From contig NC_041686.1 of NCBI RefSeq assembly GCF_900005765.1, positions 868,001 to 932,000 on the forward strand: a stretch of DNA of 64,000 nucleotides. The letters are read 5' to 3'. This document shows, piece by piece, positions 1-13,100 of the stretch (the stretch's first letter is position 1; the number at the start of each line of letters is the position of its first letter). This stretch comes from Plasmodium relictum. Its lineage: Eukaryota > Apicomplexa > Aconoidasida > Haemosporida > Plasmodiidae. The notes under the pieces are model-generated. The model did not search any database. It had not been told where the DNA came from and saw only the letters and a list, made by a program, of their open reading frames with translations. The position numbers and the translations under genes were made by a program.

Positions 1-257
1 GAAAAATACAAATAAAATTTTGTTAAAATAAAAATTTATTAAAAAAAAAGAGACAATAAATAAATATTAAATTTAAATATAAAACATGTATATGACATAA
101 TTCTAAAATATCTGAAAAATAAATATAAAATACAAAAATATATAAAAATATATTCTTAATTATATTGCTTGTATTAAAAAATAATGTAAATACAAATTGA
201 CTTTTATTTAATTTTGATATTTTTCTTTATTTTATCTTCAATTAATACTAACAATTT

Positions 258-2072
258 TTAAATATTAATTAATTTATGACAAATTTTTCTTTTAATATAT
301 ATTATATAAAAGAAAAAAATTAGAACATATGAAGAAATCATAATTTTTGTTATTATTGTTAAATGAACACTTTCTTTTTTATATTTAACATATTCATTAA
401 TTTTATAAGACAAGTAAAATCCAAAACATGCAAAGAAATTTATAATTCCAATTAAAATTGAAAAATTATTATCTCTGAATATAGTAGACATATACATATA
501 CATGTGATTTGCGTAAAAGCTTTGATGAAAAAAATAAATAATTAATGATATATAGCCAATCAGTACATTATATGTATTATAATAAATTAATATGGAAATA
601 AATAGAGAAATTCCTAATATTAAATTAAAACTGATAAAATTATAAATGCCTATAATATCAGCTACAATACCAAATATTAATGTAACAATAAAACTTGATG
701 GTAAAAAGTAGGAATAAATATTTAATGTGTTCCCAAAGGCATTTTTTTCATATATATCAAATAAAGAAAACATAAAAAAACAAATACTAAAGGTAACTAT
801 AAAAAATTCTATGATAATAAATATGTAAAGTGAAGAAAGCACATGTTTCTTCAAAAGAGTAAAATTTATATTTTTTAAAAAAATATTTTCTCTTCTACTA
901 ATTAACATGGTGCTGTTTTTTTCTTTATTTTTATTTATCATTTCATTTTTATATTCATATATCTCATTATTTTTGTCTTCGTTCTTCATATTATTTAAAT
1001 AAATTACAATATCATTATTAATTTTTGGATTACTTTCATTGGTAACCATATGATTATTCTTTTTGAAACAAATTTTATTATCATTGTTTTCTTCCTTATT
1101 TTTGTAGGGATTATCTTCATAAATTTCATCAAAGTTTTCTTCATAATCATTATCAGAATTATATTTAGGACTATTATTATAATAATTTTTTTCGTAATCT
1201 TTTTTTTTTATATAGGAAGCTTCGTTGCCAGACTTATATAAATCTACATTGTTTAAAATCTTGTCATTTTTTTCTTCATACTTATGTTCATTTTTAATAA
1301 TATCTACATATTCTTCATAAAAATCTTCTTTATATTCAAGAAAATTAGTTATGAAAAATGAAGGAACAATACATAATGAAATATAAATTAGTATAACAAT
1401 AATAATATTGCTTTGAAAATCAAAATAATATAATGTGACATTTATCACATTACCAACAAATAAACTTAAAACAGCGAGAGAAGACATGGTACTAATTAAT
1501 ATATAGTTTTTATTTCTCAGCAAATTCTTCAATTTATTAAATTTATCATTTAACCTATTTGATTTAATTATATCATCCTTAACTGGGTATTTCTCATTAA
1601 TATAATAAATAATTGGTAAGTAAGTGTTATCAGATCCTATACCGAGACAAATAAAAGAGAGTTTAAAAAATAACGAAATTATTTCAAAATTATTTTCTAT
1701 TTTATTTTCAATATAATATTTTGTATAATATAACGATACACATAATAATATCCATCCAATAAGCATGAAAAAAAAACCTATTTTTGCTATATATTTTTTT
1801 GAAGTTATTTTAATTAATACACTACCAATAGAACCTGATATAAATTGAATGATGAATCCTGTTGTTAATAAAAACTGAATAGAATTTTCCTGCTCATAAC
1901 ATAAAAAAAAATCATCATCACTATTTCCTTTTTCATTTTTACAAAGCCATTCATATGCTCTAAATTTTTTAAATAAATTTGCAATAAATATATAATTTTG
2001 ATAAACAATAGAGGTAGTAGATATACTATACATAAAAAGAACTATTATAATTTTATTTTTTAACTTATTCAT
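258..2072 (-). CDS. MFR3: Major facilitator superfamily-related transporter (MFR3-like)
   Basis: Single-exon 604-aa polytopic membrane protein. About six hydrophobic segments lie in residues 1-250 and a second set in about residues 410-600. They are separated by a polar Asn/Glu/Lys-rich cytosolic-type loop (about residues 250-400), which is the usual 6+6 layout of an MFS carrier. The N-terminus runs straight into a first membrane helix, and the ATG at 2072 is the first in frame. It sits head-to-head with GSK3. From memory, P. falciparum GSK3 (PF3D7_0312400) is flanked by the MFS-related transporter PF3D7_0312500, known as MFR3, in which mutations have been linked to resistance to mitochondrial inhibitors. 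The ortholog name therefore rests on synteny plus topology. The substrate is unknown and no substrate motif is visible. Confidence 0.85.
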   Translation of the reverse strand: MNKLKNKIIIVLFMYSISTTSIVYQNYIFIANLFKKFRAYEWLCKNEKGNSDDDFFLCYEQENSIQFLLTTGFIIQFISGSIGSVLIKITSKKYIAKIGFFFMLIGWILLCVSLYYTKYYIENKIENNFEIISLFFKLSFICLGIGSDNTYLPIIYYINEKYPVKDDIIKSNRLNDKFNKLKNLLRNKNYILISTMSSLAVLSLFVGNVINVTLYYFDFQSNIIIVILIYISLCIVPSFFITNFLEYKEDFYEEYVDIIKNEHKYEEKNDKILNNVDLYKSGNEASYIKKKDYEKNYYNNSPKYNSDNDYEENFDEIYEDNPYKNKEENNDNKICFKKNNHMVTNESNPKINNDIVIYLNNMKNEDKNNEIYEYKNEMINKNKEKNSTMLISRRENIFLKNINFTLLKKHVLSSLYIFIIIEFFIVTFSICFFMFSLFDIYEKNAFGNTLNIYSYFLPSSFIVTLIFGIVADIIGIYNFISFNLILGISLFISILIYYNTYNVLIGYISLIIYFFHQSFYANHMYMYMSTIFRDNNFSILIGIINFFACFGFYLSYKINEYVKYKKESVHLTIITKIMISSYVLIFFFYIIYIKRKICHKLINI

Positions 2073-4546
2073 ACTTGCTCAATTAACGTAAAATATACAT
2101 ATATTAATGTTTTAAAAATTGTAAATTCATTATCCTTCCTAAACAATTTTTCAATTTAATTGCATAAAAATATATTTCTTAAAAATTCAATGCATCTCTA
2201 TTCATAAATAAATGTCTTTGATTTAAAATATTAAAATACTATAATATATATAAAAAAAATAAAAAAATATAACATTTCATGCATTTGAAAATGTATTACT
2301 TCGATAAAACCTCACATATATAATTTATCGTGCAATTTTCATTTCTATTTTTTCATTTTTTCATATGTAAATTAAGAAAAGTATTATTTCATACTAAAAA
2401 ATTAAATAATTCTTATTTAACAATTGATTTAAGATTTTTTTTTATAGAAAAAGAAACAAATGTATAATTTATATTATTTTAAATCTTTCTGAAAAAGCAA
2501 TGCATTTCACTTTTGTTAAATATATAATTATTATTATGTAATAAACATTTCTTAATTTATCTAATTATTTCATAAAAAGTTCATTTTTTTTTTTTTTCAA
2601 ATAATTAGTAATTTTTTCTCATATATAACGATATATATATATATATTTATATTTTTCCCAATTACTTTTTATTTTTTTAAATAGCTTTTGCTTCTTATCT
2701 TTTTTTTTTTTTTAGTTCATAAGAATTTTATTTTTGTTGTTTATATAGAACTTGTATTTTTTTTTTTAAAATAATTTTTATATATATAATTTCTCATATG
2801 TATAATTGAAGTAAGAAAGTTATTTAAAAATATATATCTATTTTTATAAAAAAAAATTCTGTTCTTCATTTTTTATATTTTAATGTTACTTTATTTTTTT
2901 TAATTTTTTATTTTTCGTTGTTTATTTTAATTATAATATATTATTACTACCCCTATCTGACTTTATATACTTTATAATATTGAATATTTACTTTTTATTC
3001 AATAAGATATATTCTACAATATCCTTTTTTTAGTTCTTCATACTTCACTATGAAAATACTCAAATTGTAAAAGAACAAAAAAAAAATTATTCTAAGCATG
3101 AATTCATTAAACTTAAATTCATTATTACTGAAGTTAAAAAAAAAAATGAAAAAAGTCTAAGAGGAATACATGCATATAAATGGATTTTCTTCATTACTCA
3201 TATTTTTGCGGTTAAAATAGTTTGTATGTATCCTACTTTTATTTATCTAGTGAAAAAAGAAAGAAAAAATTTAAGACATTCTTCATTTTAAAAAATAATT
3301 TAATAGTAATATATTCTTTAAATAAACTTATACAAGTTTTAAATATTAATGCAAAAAAAAAAAAAAAAAAAAAAATGAATTTTAAGTTTAAAATGACGAT
3401 ATTATAATTATGAGAAAAAAAATAATTCAAAAAACTACATAAACTTTTTTTTGAAAAAGTCTAAAACATCTAAATACATTTACATGTATACACTTATATT
3501 CATACGTTTTTATTTAATTAAAAAAGTATTCTTATAAACAAATTTAAAAATAACTAATTTATATTATTAACACTACTTTTTTCCATTTTCTCGCTTTTTT
3601 TTTTTTCAAGTAATTGCAAAAACTATATTATTTTTATTCTTTTGTTTACTTTTTATTTTTATGTTTTGTTAATTTTACATTATAAAGATTTTATATTTTA
3701 TCATATTAATATCTTTACAATTTGATAGTTTTAAATTTAACTATATTTAATTTTTATAATTTTATACATTATATACTTCTATTCATTTTAGTATCTCTGC
3801 ATTTTTACATTTTAAAGTTTTTTTTTTTTAATAATATATATATCCTCATATATTTTAATATACTATAAATTTTTTTTTTTTTATTCTTATAAATAATGAA
3901 AATATTTTTTTTTTTTTTGTGAATTTTTTACTATTTTATTTCTTTAGGAAAAGTAAAAAACGAATGCACCTTTTTTGAATAACTTTAAAGTTGCACACAC
4001 TATGTAAACATAAAGTTAAGCATTGCTTTATTTAGTAAAAATAAAAATATAGAAATAAATAATTTTAATGTTTTCTTAGAATACACATTAGTAATACTAA
4101 GTAAAAAATATATTTATTTAATTGTGAGTAATTGGTTTATGTAGCAGATTGATTTTAAAAAAAAAAAAAAAGAAGATATTAATTAAAATTTTAAATCTAT
4201 TAGCATTTTAAAATTAGTACATGTTATTATGTACCTATTTTTTTGTATTTATATTATTATATATTATTTTTTTTTTTTTAATTTTTTTCTTTATAATTTC
4301 AAATTATTAATACTCATTTCATATTTAAGAGAAAATCAAATTTTCAATATAAAATTTTATATTTAAATTTTAATTATTATTTTTAAAAGGAAAAAAAAAA
4401 AAAAAAAGTAAAAAGGAAAAGAAAATGTATGATTGAAGAATATTCATATTTTATTGTTATTAATTGATTATATATTTTGTGAATATCAAATTTTATAACA
4501 AAAAAAATAATATACAGAAGAAGTAAAGAAAGAATTCATACAAAAT
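2073..4546. other. Divergent intergenic region, MFR3-like / GSK3
   Basis: About 2.5 kb between two genes that point away from each other, so it should hold both promoters and 5' UTRs. I see A/T homopolymers, short TA runs and two CATGCA hexamers (2278-2283 and 3169-3174; the reverse complement TGCATG is the published AP2-Sp core). The 61-63 codon open frames at 3222-3430 are low-complexity and overlap on opposite strands, so I do not support them as genes. Confidence 0.5.
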
Positions 4547-6881
4547 ATGAAAGATTGGCATATTGGTAAATGAACTATAAAAAAACAAACAAAAATTAGA
4601 CATAATACTTATATTATTCATATATTTTAACAAATGAGAATTTAGTTTCATCTATTTTGTAATTTCACTTTTAATTTTTTCTTTTATATCTTATAAAATA
4701 TTTTTTTATAATACCATAATTTATATTTTAAACAAAAATATATTATATATATATTTGAAATATTGTACAAAAAATTATTACATATATATATGTTTATATT
4801 TTGATATGTCTATATTAAAGAAGAACATCGCTTTGTGATATATTTTTTTTTTTTAAACTTTATTTAAAAGTTTATATTTTTTTCAAATCTATTAAAAATA
4901 AGTTTTATTTGAAAGAGTATTATTTTTATTACATTATAGAAAATATAAAAAAAAAATTTTATATTATTATAACTTATGATATTTTATGAAATAATATATT
5001 ACATATATTATATATATATATAATTGGTTAGAATCAATTTTGTAATTTTTTTTTTTTTTTTGTAGATGACCATATAAATATATATCAAGAAAATGAGAAA
5101 AATAATAATAAAGAATATGCTACTACTAACAGCTGTATAATTAATAAAAGTAATGAGAATGATAGTTCAAGTGAATCTAGTAATAGTAGTAATGATGAAA
5201 AACATAAAATACTAGAAAATGAAATTCATAAATCACCAAATAAGGCATATAGATTAGGAAATATTGTCGGAAATGGAAGCTTTGGTGTTGTTTATGAAGC
5301 TATTTGTCTTGACACCTCAGAAAAGGTGGCTATTAAAAAAGTTTTACAAGATCCTCAATATAAAAATAGAGAATTAATGATAATGAAAAATTTAAATCAT
5401 GTAAATATTATATATTTAAAAGATTATTATTATACAGAATCAATTAAAAAAAATGAAAAAAATATATTTTTAAATGTAGTAATGGAATATATACCTCAAA
5501 CTGTACATAAATATATGAAATATTATTCTAGAAGTAATCAGTCTATACCAATTTTTTTAGTTAAATTATATTCATATCAATTATGTAGGGCTTTAGCATA
5601 TTTACACTCAAAACTGATATGTCATAGAGATTTAAAACCTCAAAATTTATTAATAGATCCTAAAACACATACATTAAAATTATGTGATTTTGGTAGTGCA
5701 AAGAATTTACTAGCTGGGCAACGTAGTGTTTCATATATTTGTTCTAGATTTTATAGAGCCCCTGAATTAATGTTAGGTTCAACTAATTACACTACTCATA
5801 TAGACTTATGGTCATTAGGTACATATATATATATAAAGATTTTATAATTTAACATTTATTTATATACTATATATATTTTTTTTCCATCTTTAGGTTGTAT
5901 AATAGCAGAAATGATTTTAGGATTTCCTTTGTTTTCAGGACAATCAAGCGTTGATCAATTAGTGAGAATAATACAAGTTCTAGGTATTTAAATATGTAAC
6001 AAAAAATTTTAGAAACACAATGTATTATATTGATAATTTAAATAATAATTGTACCTAAAAATATATACTAAAAATATTAAATAATTTTTTTTTTTTTTTG
6101 TATATTTTAATGAAGGAACACCAACTGAAGAACAAATGAAAGAAATGAATCCAAATTATGCTGATGTAAAATTTCCAGATGTTAAACCAAAAGACTTAAA
6201 AAAAGTACATACATATATATATATATTTAGTTTCATTTTATTATATATATTTTTTTGTGAAATTTTTTCATATTTTTAGATATTCCCAAAGAGCACATCA
6301 GAAGATGCTATAAACTTGGTTTCTAGATTTTTAAAATATGAACCATTAAAACGACTTAGTTCTATTGAAGTAAAAATAATTATAAAAAATAAAAGAAAGA
6401 TATTAAAAATAATTTTTGTATCTTATATACCTTTATTGAGTATACTTTGTTAGTTTAACAATATTTATAATTATATATAATTATATATATATATTTTTCT
6501 TTTTTCATTATAAAGGCATTGGGAGATCCATTTTTTGATGAATTAAGAGATCCTTGTATTAAGTTATAAGCATATATACATATATATATATATATATATA
6601 CTTTATTACACATTATTATTATTATTTTTTTTTCAAGATTACCAAAATATATTGATAAATTACCAGAATTATTTAATTTTTGTGAAGAAGAAATTAAAGT
6701 AATGTCTATTGAATGCAGAAGAAAAGTAATACCTAAATATCTTTATGAAAAATATGAATATATACTGAATGAACAAAATGATAACAATAACATTAATGAA
6801 AATATAAATAAGGAATTCAATGAATCGAATTTAGAAAATAATAAATCAAATAATAAAGCTCATTTGGTTATTGAAAGTTGA
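4547..6881 (+). CDS. GSK3: Glycogen synthase kinase 3 (CMGC Ser/Thr kinase)
   Basis: Seven exons by GT..AG and phase: 4547-4565, 5066-5818, 5894-5983, 6116-6204, 6280-6369, 6516-6562 and 6638-6881, giving 443 aa. The first exon encodes only MKDWHI plus one base. After an Asn/Ser-rich N-terminus come the glycine loop GNGSFGVVY (from residue 75), the ATP lysine in VAIKK (K97), HRDLKPQN (H193, D195) and DFG (D214). The GSK3-type activation-loop tyrosine is in [13 protein letters not shown] (about Y230). All catalytic residues are present and the length fits the P. falciparum enzyme as I remember it (about 440 aa). GSK3 phosphorylates Ser/Thr substrates. In P. falciparum, as I recall, it has been linked to phosphorylation of the invasion ligand AMA1. 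The donor of intron 6 (GTTATA) is atypical but gives the right reading frame into [10 protein letters not shown]. Confidence 0.96.
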
Positions 6882-8167
6882 TGCTTTTATTGAAAAAAAA
6901 AAAAAAAAGTACTAAAACATATCAATTATCTAGATATTTTTAGAATTAAGTAAATACACGCGATGTATATATATATATATATTGGAGAAATAAAAAAAAT
7001 ATATTATTAAAAGTGTATTCTTCAAATGCAATAATAATTTAAATTATATAATAATCATATAAAAATAATATAGCATTATTCAATTTAACGCTACATATTT
7101 TATTATCGACAATAATTTTTATATCCTTTTATTTCCTTTTTTTTTATCTACATATATATTTATGCATTTGTATATGTTTTTTTTTTATAGCATATATATA
7201 TATCTATTTATTTTTTTTTTTGTATTTTTGTTAATTTTTTTTTTTTCAGTAGATATTAGTAGTTTACAACATCTTTACAATCTTTGGTTTTCTAATTTGA
7301 TTTTTTTTTTTTTTTCTCCATATCATTTATTTTTATCTAGAACAATCTTATGCAATTTATAAATTACATCAAAGTTTTCTATATGCATATATATACTTAA
7401 ATTCTCTATTTAAGAATTAATTTATCATTTTTTTTTTTTTTTTGGATTTTTTATTTGATTTTATTTTTTTTTTTATTTTTTATTTTTTTTTTTATTTTTT
7501 TTTTATTTTTTTTTTTTTCTTAATTTTATGTTCCTTTTTAATATATATGGTTTTTTATAAACATTTTAATTATATATTTATTGGAATTAGTACATATGAA
7601 AAATTAAAATTTTACTCTACCCTATATTATTCTTCAATTTTATATAACTATTTTCTTAAATTTTTATTTGAATATGCCTAAATATAAACAAAAGAGTTTT
7701 TATTTATCACTAGAAAAAATAAAAAATAATAATAATATGATTTATGTGTTATATAAATATAAATGTAATATAAATTATGCATTTATCAGGATAATTGAAA
7801 CTATATGACAATTCTTATGAATATTTGTTTAAATTCTTTTAAAGTTTTAGTAAATCATATCTCTTATTAAATGTTTCATTATTATGATTATACATTAACT
7901 AGAATCCTTTGTATATTCCTATATATATATATATATGTATTTTTTTAAATTTAGTTAAATAATTGTATTTTTGCATTTAAAACAACAAATAAAAAAAACT
8001 GAGATTCCATATATATTGAAAAAATTAAAATAATATTTTTTATTAATAGATGTATCATTGCAACTATTACTTTTTTTTTGTTTTATTTATTTAAAAAAAA
8101 AAAGAAAAAAAAAAGAAAAACAAAAAGAAAAATATCATATACATATATATATATATATATATACTAT
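6882..8167. other. Convergent intergenic region, GSK3 / RPN12
   Basis: Holds the 3' flanks of two converging genes. It is dominated by poly-T and T-rich runs (7140-7530) that create spurious Phe/Tyr-rich open frames, and by a (TA)n run just beyond the RPN12 stop (about 8143-8162). No gene is supported. Confidence 0.5.
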
Positions 8168-9082
8168 TTACACAATTCTTTCTAATTCTGTTGCATAGCC
8201 AATAGTATTATTCAATATTTCTAAAGCGGGTACTTCTTGAGAATTAACAGTTTTATTATTAAAAAAAATTTTGTTATTTTTTATTTCCCATATTACGTTA
8301 TTTTCTCCTTGACTTGTTTTAGTTTCATTATAAGCTGTGATAAATTCATATAATTCATTTTCACTTTTAAATTTTAATAATTCACAAGCATGTAATAAAC
8401 TGATAGAATTAGAAGAAGAAAATATACAGTCGGCTAATTTATATCTAATAGTACTATATAACCTTTCCATAAATAATGAGTATAAGTATAATGGAATTTC
8501 ATCTTTTCTTGTTAAAACATAATGAAAATATCCATCCATTATATGTTGTTCTAACTCCAAAACATACTTTATATATTTATCATTTTGATCTTCTATAGGT
8601 ATTATTTCTAAAGTCATATGAAAATCTCCAATTGAATTCGATGCTAATAAATATAATAGATATACTCCTAATATACCATTTTGTTTTTTACTTTTCGGTA
8701 AAATATCTTTATAATCAAAATAATAAATAAATAGTTGTGCTGTATATATATTAAATGATTTAATATCTTTATCTCTTATTGAAATTATTACACCTTTTTC
8801 TAATACTTCCCTTGCTAGTAATAGTTCATTGATATTTTTTTTGCATATTGGTAATAAAGGATCAATTGAAGGCAAATGTATTATTATTAATTTTAACTTT
8901 GATAAAATTTCTTTACATTTGTATATATTACATGTTGTTGGATCATTAATATCATCACCTAAATCAATTATTTTATTTATATCATCATTAGCTTTTTTAT
9001 CTAATTCTTCTTCACTTATGTTATTATAACAACTTATTAATTCCTTAAATAATTTTATTCCTTCTTTATATTCTTTTGACAT
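8168..9082 (-). CDS. RPN12: 26S proteasome regulatory subunit RPN12 (PSMD8)
   Basis: Single-exon, 304 aa. The middle and C-terminal part has the helical PCI/CSN8-PSMD8-EIF3K character of the proteasome lid subunit Rpn12. Examples are the GILGVYLLYLLA segment, FHMTLEIIP, the LELEQHIMDGYFHYVL helix, and a winged-helix end with SLLHACELLKF followed by a beta strand pair. Length is close to that of family members (about 270-350 aa). Rpn12 joins last in lid assembly and helps dock the lid to the base of the 19S particle, which unfolds ubiquitinated substrates in cytosol and nucleus. The ATG at 9082 is the first in-frame Met after a (TA)n stretch. I recall the P. falciparum syntenic gene being annotated as the S14/RPN12 subunit, which agrees. 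Confidence 0.88.
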   Translation of the reverse strand: MSKEYKEGIKLFKELISCYNNISEEELDKKANDDINKIIDLGDDINDPTTCNIYKCKEILSKLKLIIIHLPSIDPLLPICKKNINELLLAREVLEKGVIISIRDKDIKSFNIYTAQLFIYYFDYKDILPKSKKQNGILGVYLLYLLASNSIGDFHMTLEIIPIEDQNDKYIKYVLELEQHIMDGYFHYVLTRKDEIPLYLYSLFMERLYSTIRYKLADCIFSSSNSISLLHACELLKFKSENELYEFITAYNETKTSQGENNVIWEIKNNKIFFNNKTVNSQEVPALEILNNTIGYATELERIV

Positions 9083-10130
9083 TTTATAAAAATTATTAAA
9101 AAAAAATTTATATATATATATATATATATATATTAATCATATATTTTTACATCAAACTTGTAATATCCCTTCTCTTATTTTATCTTTTTTTTTTTTTTTC
9201 TTCTCTATTTTATATATTAGAAATTCTTATGTTCTATTTAATTTTACATAATTCAAAATATTAAAACTTTTTATCAAAAGAAATTTTTTTTTAAATAGTA
9301 GGCTTAAAATCTTTTATTCTTTTTAATTTTTTTTAAATTAATATAAAATAAATTTGTGCATTAAAACAGAATAAAAAAAAAAAAAAAAAAAAACGTATTG
9401 TAAATAAAAATTTATTTTTTTAGTTATAGTAATTTATGGGTTATAAAATTCAAAGGAAAAAAAAAAAAAGAAAAAAGATATATGATAAAAATGCGTATGT
9501 GTAAAGGGTTATATTGGATACGTATACTATTAAAACATAAAAATTAAAATGAAAATTAAAAAAGATGTATTTTTTTGGATACATTAAATATATACTGAAT
9601 CATTTTTTTTTTTTTTTGTATGAAAAGTTTGAGATTTAAAAGAAAAAAAAAATTATATATATATATAAACAAAAATATTATCTTTTATTTTTTAATATAA
9701 TTCATCTAAAATTTTTAGAAAAAATACAATATAATATATATATATATATATATGTATATTGCTTTCCGCATATTTTTTTCTGTCTAACTTTTTATGTTTA
9801 ATGCTTTTTTTTACTGTTATATTATTTGTTTTTATTTAGTACTTTACTAATCTTTTAATTCAATTTTCTTATTTTCTTTTTTACTTTTTTTCTTTTTTTT
9901 TTTGTCTTAATTTTTTTGTTTTATTATTATTCTTTTCATTATATATTTTTTTTCTTTTAATATATATAATTTTTGGATAAAAAAAACACATTTCACATAT
10001 GTGTGAATAATTTGTGTTATATAATTCATATATATATAAATATATATATTAGAAAATAAATTTTATAAAATTAAATTATATTAATATATATATATATAAA
10101 CCATTTTAAATTATTACAAACAATTGAAAG
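9083..10130. other. Divergent intergenic region, RPN12 / TTC12-like gene
   Basis: About 1.05 kb shared upstream region. It has a (TA)n run immediately 5' of the RPN12 start (about 9111-9133), several poly-A/poly-T tracts, and TA runs close to the start of the downstream gene (10085-10098). I see no extra exon or RNA gene. Confidence 0.5.
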
Positions 10131-13100
10131 ATGACTACTACAAAAAATAGTTATTTTAGATTACCTAATGATGACGAAATAGATGAGTTTTTAGAAAGGG
10201 TAGACGATGTAACAACTAAAGTTAGAAATATTTTAGATAATAAAATAAGTATAGAAGAAATAGAAAAAGAAGAAAGAAAATTATTTCTTGAAAAAAGAGC
10301 AAAAGAAATAAAAGAAGAAGAAAAAAAGGAAAAGGAAAAAAGAGATTTTTTATTGGGTAAAGAAGGAAAAGGAAATGAAAATAATTATTTATATTTTTGT
10401 CGTTTTTGTTTTGTTGAATATAGTTATGATTTAAAAAATTGCAAAAGATGCAATGAATTAGTAATAACTAGAGAACAAAGAAAAAAGGAATTAGAAGAAA
10501 AAGTAAAAATTTATAAAATTGAAAAAGATAAAAGAAATGCACGAAGAAATAATTGGAAGCAATTTTTAAAATCAAGAAAAAATGAAGAGAAAAAAAAAAT
10601 AACAAGTTATGAGAAATGGAATTACTATGAGCCAAGCAGTGATACTTTTGATGAGGATGAAAAAACATTATATGTTCCTAAGCATAATAAAAATTTTCAA
10701 ATATTAGAAAAAAAAATGAATGAAGATATAAAAAAAAGAAATGAAAATAGAAAAGTTGCTTATAGTATGAAGCAAAAAGGAAATAATTTTTTCAAGCAAA
10801 AAAATTATTTATATGCCATAGATTGTTATAAAAATGCGTTAGATATTTGCAAAGATTATTTGGAAATATATAATAATCTAGCTTTATGTCAAATTAAAAT
10901 ATATCAATATGAAAATGCTATTGAAAACTGTAATAAGGTTATTGAATATTATAATATATTTCAAAAAGATCTCAAAGTTAAAAATTCGGTTATTTTTAAA
11001 AGTTATGCAAGAAAAGGATTAGCACTTTTTAAATTACATAAATTTAATGAATCAATGGAAAACTTTAAGTTGGCTTTATCACTTTATCCTAATGATAAGG
11101 AAACAATTGAATATATTGAAAAATGTGAAAAAATATTAGATGATTATAGAAAAGCACAAAGTGATAAATTACTTTCAAATAAAAATCAAGAAAAAGAGAA
11201 TAAAAAAGTAGAAAAAAAAGAACATATAGAAGAGGATCATAAAAATAATGATCAATTTAATATGAGCAACAGTGACTTAGATATAGGAAATTACGAAGAT
11301 TTAATAATGGAGTTATCAAAAATGGATATAAAAAAAAAATCAAAACTTTTTTCAGAGTATCTTAGAAAAATGAAGAAGCTTCTAAAGAAAAACAAAAGAG
11401 CAAAACTAAGTTTTTGCTCATATGCATACGAAATAAAAGATAATAAAAATGAAAAAATAAAGAAAGTAACCTTTTTATCATATGTTGTTGAGCAACTTAA
11501 TGAAATATTGTTTTATGTTAAAAAAGAAATTGATGGTGATATATTAACAAGTGAAAATACAAAATATAAAAAATTTCATATGCCTAAATATTTAAAAAAA
11601 AGTGGTAATACAATTATTGATATCCTAATATTGATACTTGAAGATAATTATCATTATTCCGATTTTTGCATACACGCATTAAATCCAATTTTAACTTTTT
11701 ATTTTTTAGGAATTTTAAAAATTTCAAAATGCATAAATTTTTTACTTTCTATTAGTGAAAATTATGAGGCAAGAAAGGTATTTTGTACTATTGTTGAAAA
11801 TAATAATTATATTTTAAAAAATATATTAAAAACCATAAATGATTATATAACAGAACAAAGAAGTGTTTACACAAAAGAAAAGTTATCACGTTTTGAATTT
11901 TTAAGAAACTCCATATTGGATAGTGTGCACGAAGATATAAATGATATTAAAAAAGAAGACAGTAATAAGAACTTCATAATTAAAAAAGAAGATGGTGATG
12001 AAAATAAAAATATTATAAAAAATGATAATAGATACAATAATACAATAAATTATAATGAAGAAAATATAATTTTAAAGAACAATTCTTCCACAAATTTATT
12101 GGATAATAGTAATGAAAAAAAATTAGAAGAAAAAAAAAAAAGTGAAAATTTACTTGAAAAGAAGTATGAATTTATTAATTTATTTGGTGTTTTATCTCAC
12201 TTCATTGTACAAACCAATGTATTGAATTTGCTAGAAAAAAAATTTATGAAAGATATACTTAATATTATTATTTTTATTAATGAAAAATTTTATGATTACA
12301 ATGAAATGCATTGTAATTATTTGTCTTTTTTAGTAAATTTAGTTGGAAACATCAACATAAGATTAATTGTATTGAATAAATGTTGGTTTAATATTTTTTA
12401 TTTTGTAGAAAAAATTGAAAATGAAAGTTTAATGAAAAATATTTTATCAGTAATTTTTAATTTAACTATTACATGGACAAATGATATAGAAAAAAAAAAA
12501 CTTTCATCTTTTGATAAGGAAATAAAGATAAGTAGTTTTCATAAAATTATTAAATGTACTCAATCGGCAGATAAACGAGTAAGTGAGTTGTGCTTTTTAC
12601 TTTTAAGTAGATTTTATTTATATATTTATTATTTATCTCTTAATATTCAACAACATAAAAATGATACCTGTAATAATAATAGTAATAACAATAGGAACAA
12701 TTATAATAATATTAATAATGATGATAATGTGAATAATGATAATAATAGAAAATTAATAAATTCTTTAAAAGAAAGCATATATAAAGAAAATGAAAAATTA
12801 ATTGAGCTAGATGAATTTTCTTCTTTATCTTTAAAAAAATCCATTTTATCTATTTTATCAAGAAAAAATGAATTTTCTTTAATAAATTCATGTATAAATC
12901 TTGTTTTCTGCTTATCAAGATATACTAATTTTCTAAACAATTTAATTGAAAAAGATGCTGATAATGCTTTTAAAGAATTAACAAATGAAGTATGTTCAAT
13001 TTTCTTAGATATTCAAAATAATACTACTAAAGACAAAACATTTTATGTTTTGATAAATAATATTATTATGTTTATTACTCAAATCTTAAAAAATTTATCA

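Noticed and set aside
3222-3430. Overlapping 61-63 codon frames on both strands in the MFR3/GSK3 spacer
   Set aside because: Both are short, low-complexity and cross the same A20 tract. Neither has splice or start context better than chance.
7162-7681. Phe/Tyr/Ile-rich frames downstream of GSK3
   Set aside because: Made of T tracts in 3' flanking DNA, with no motif and no protein-like composition.
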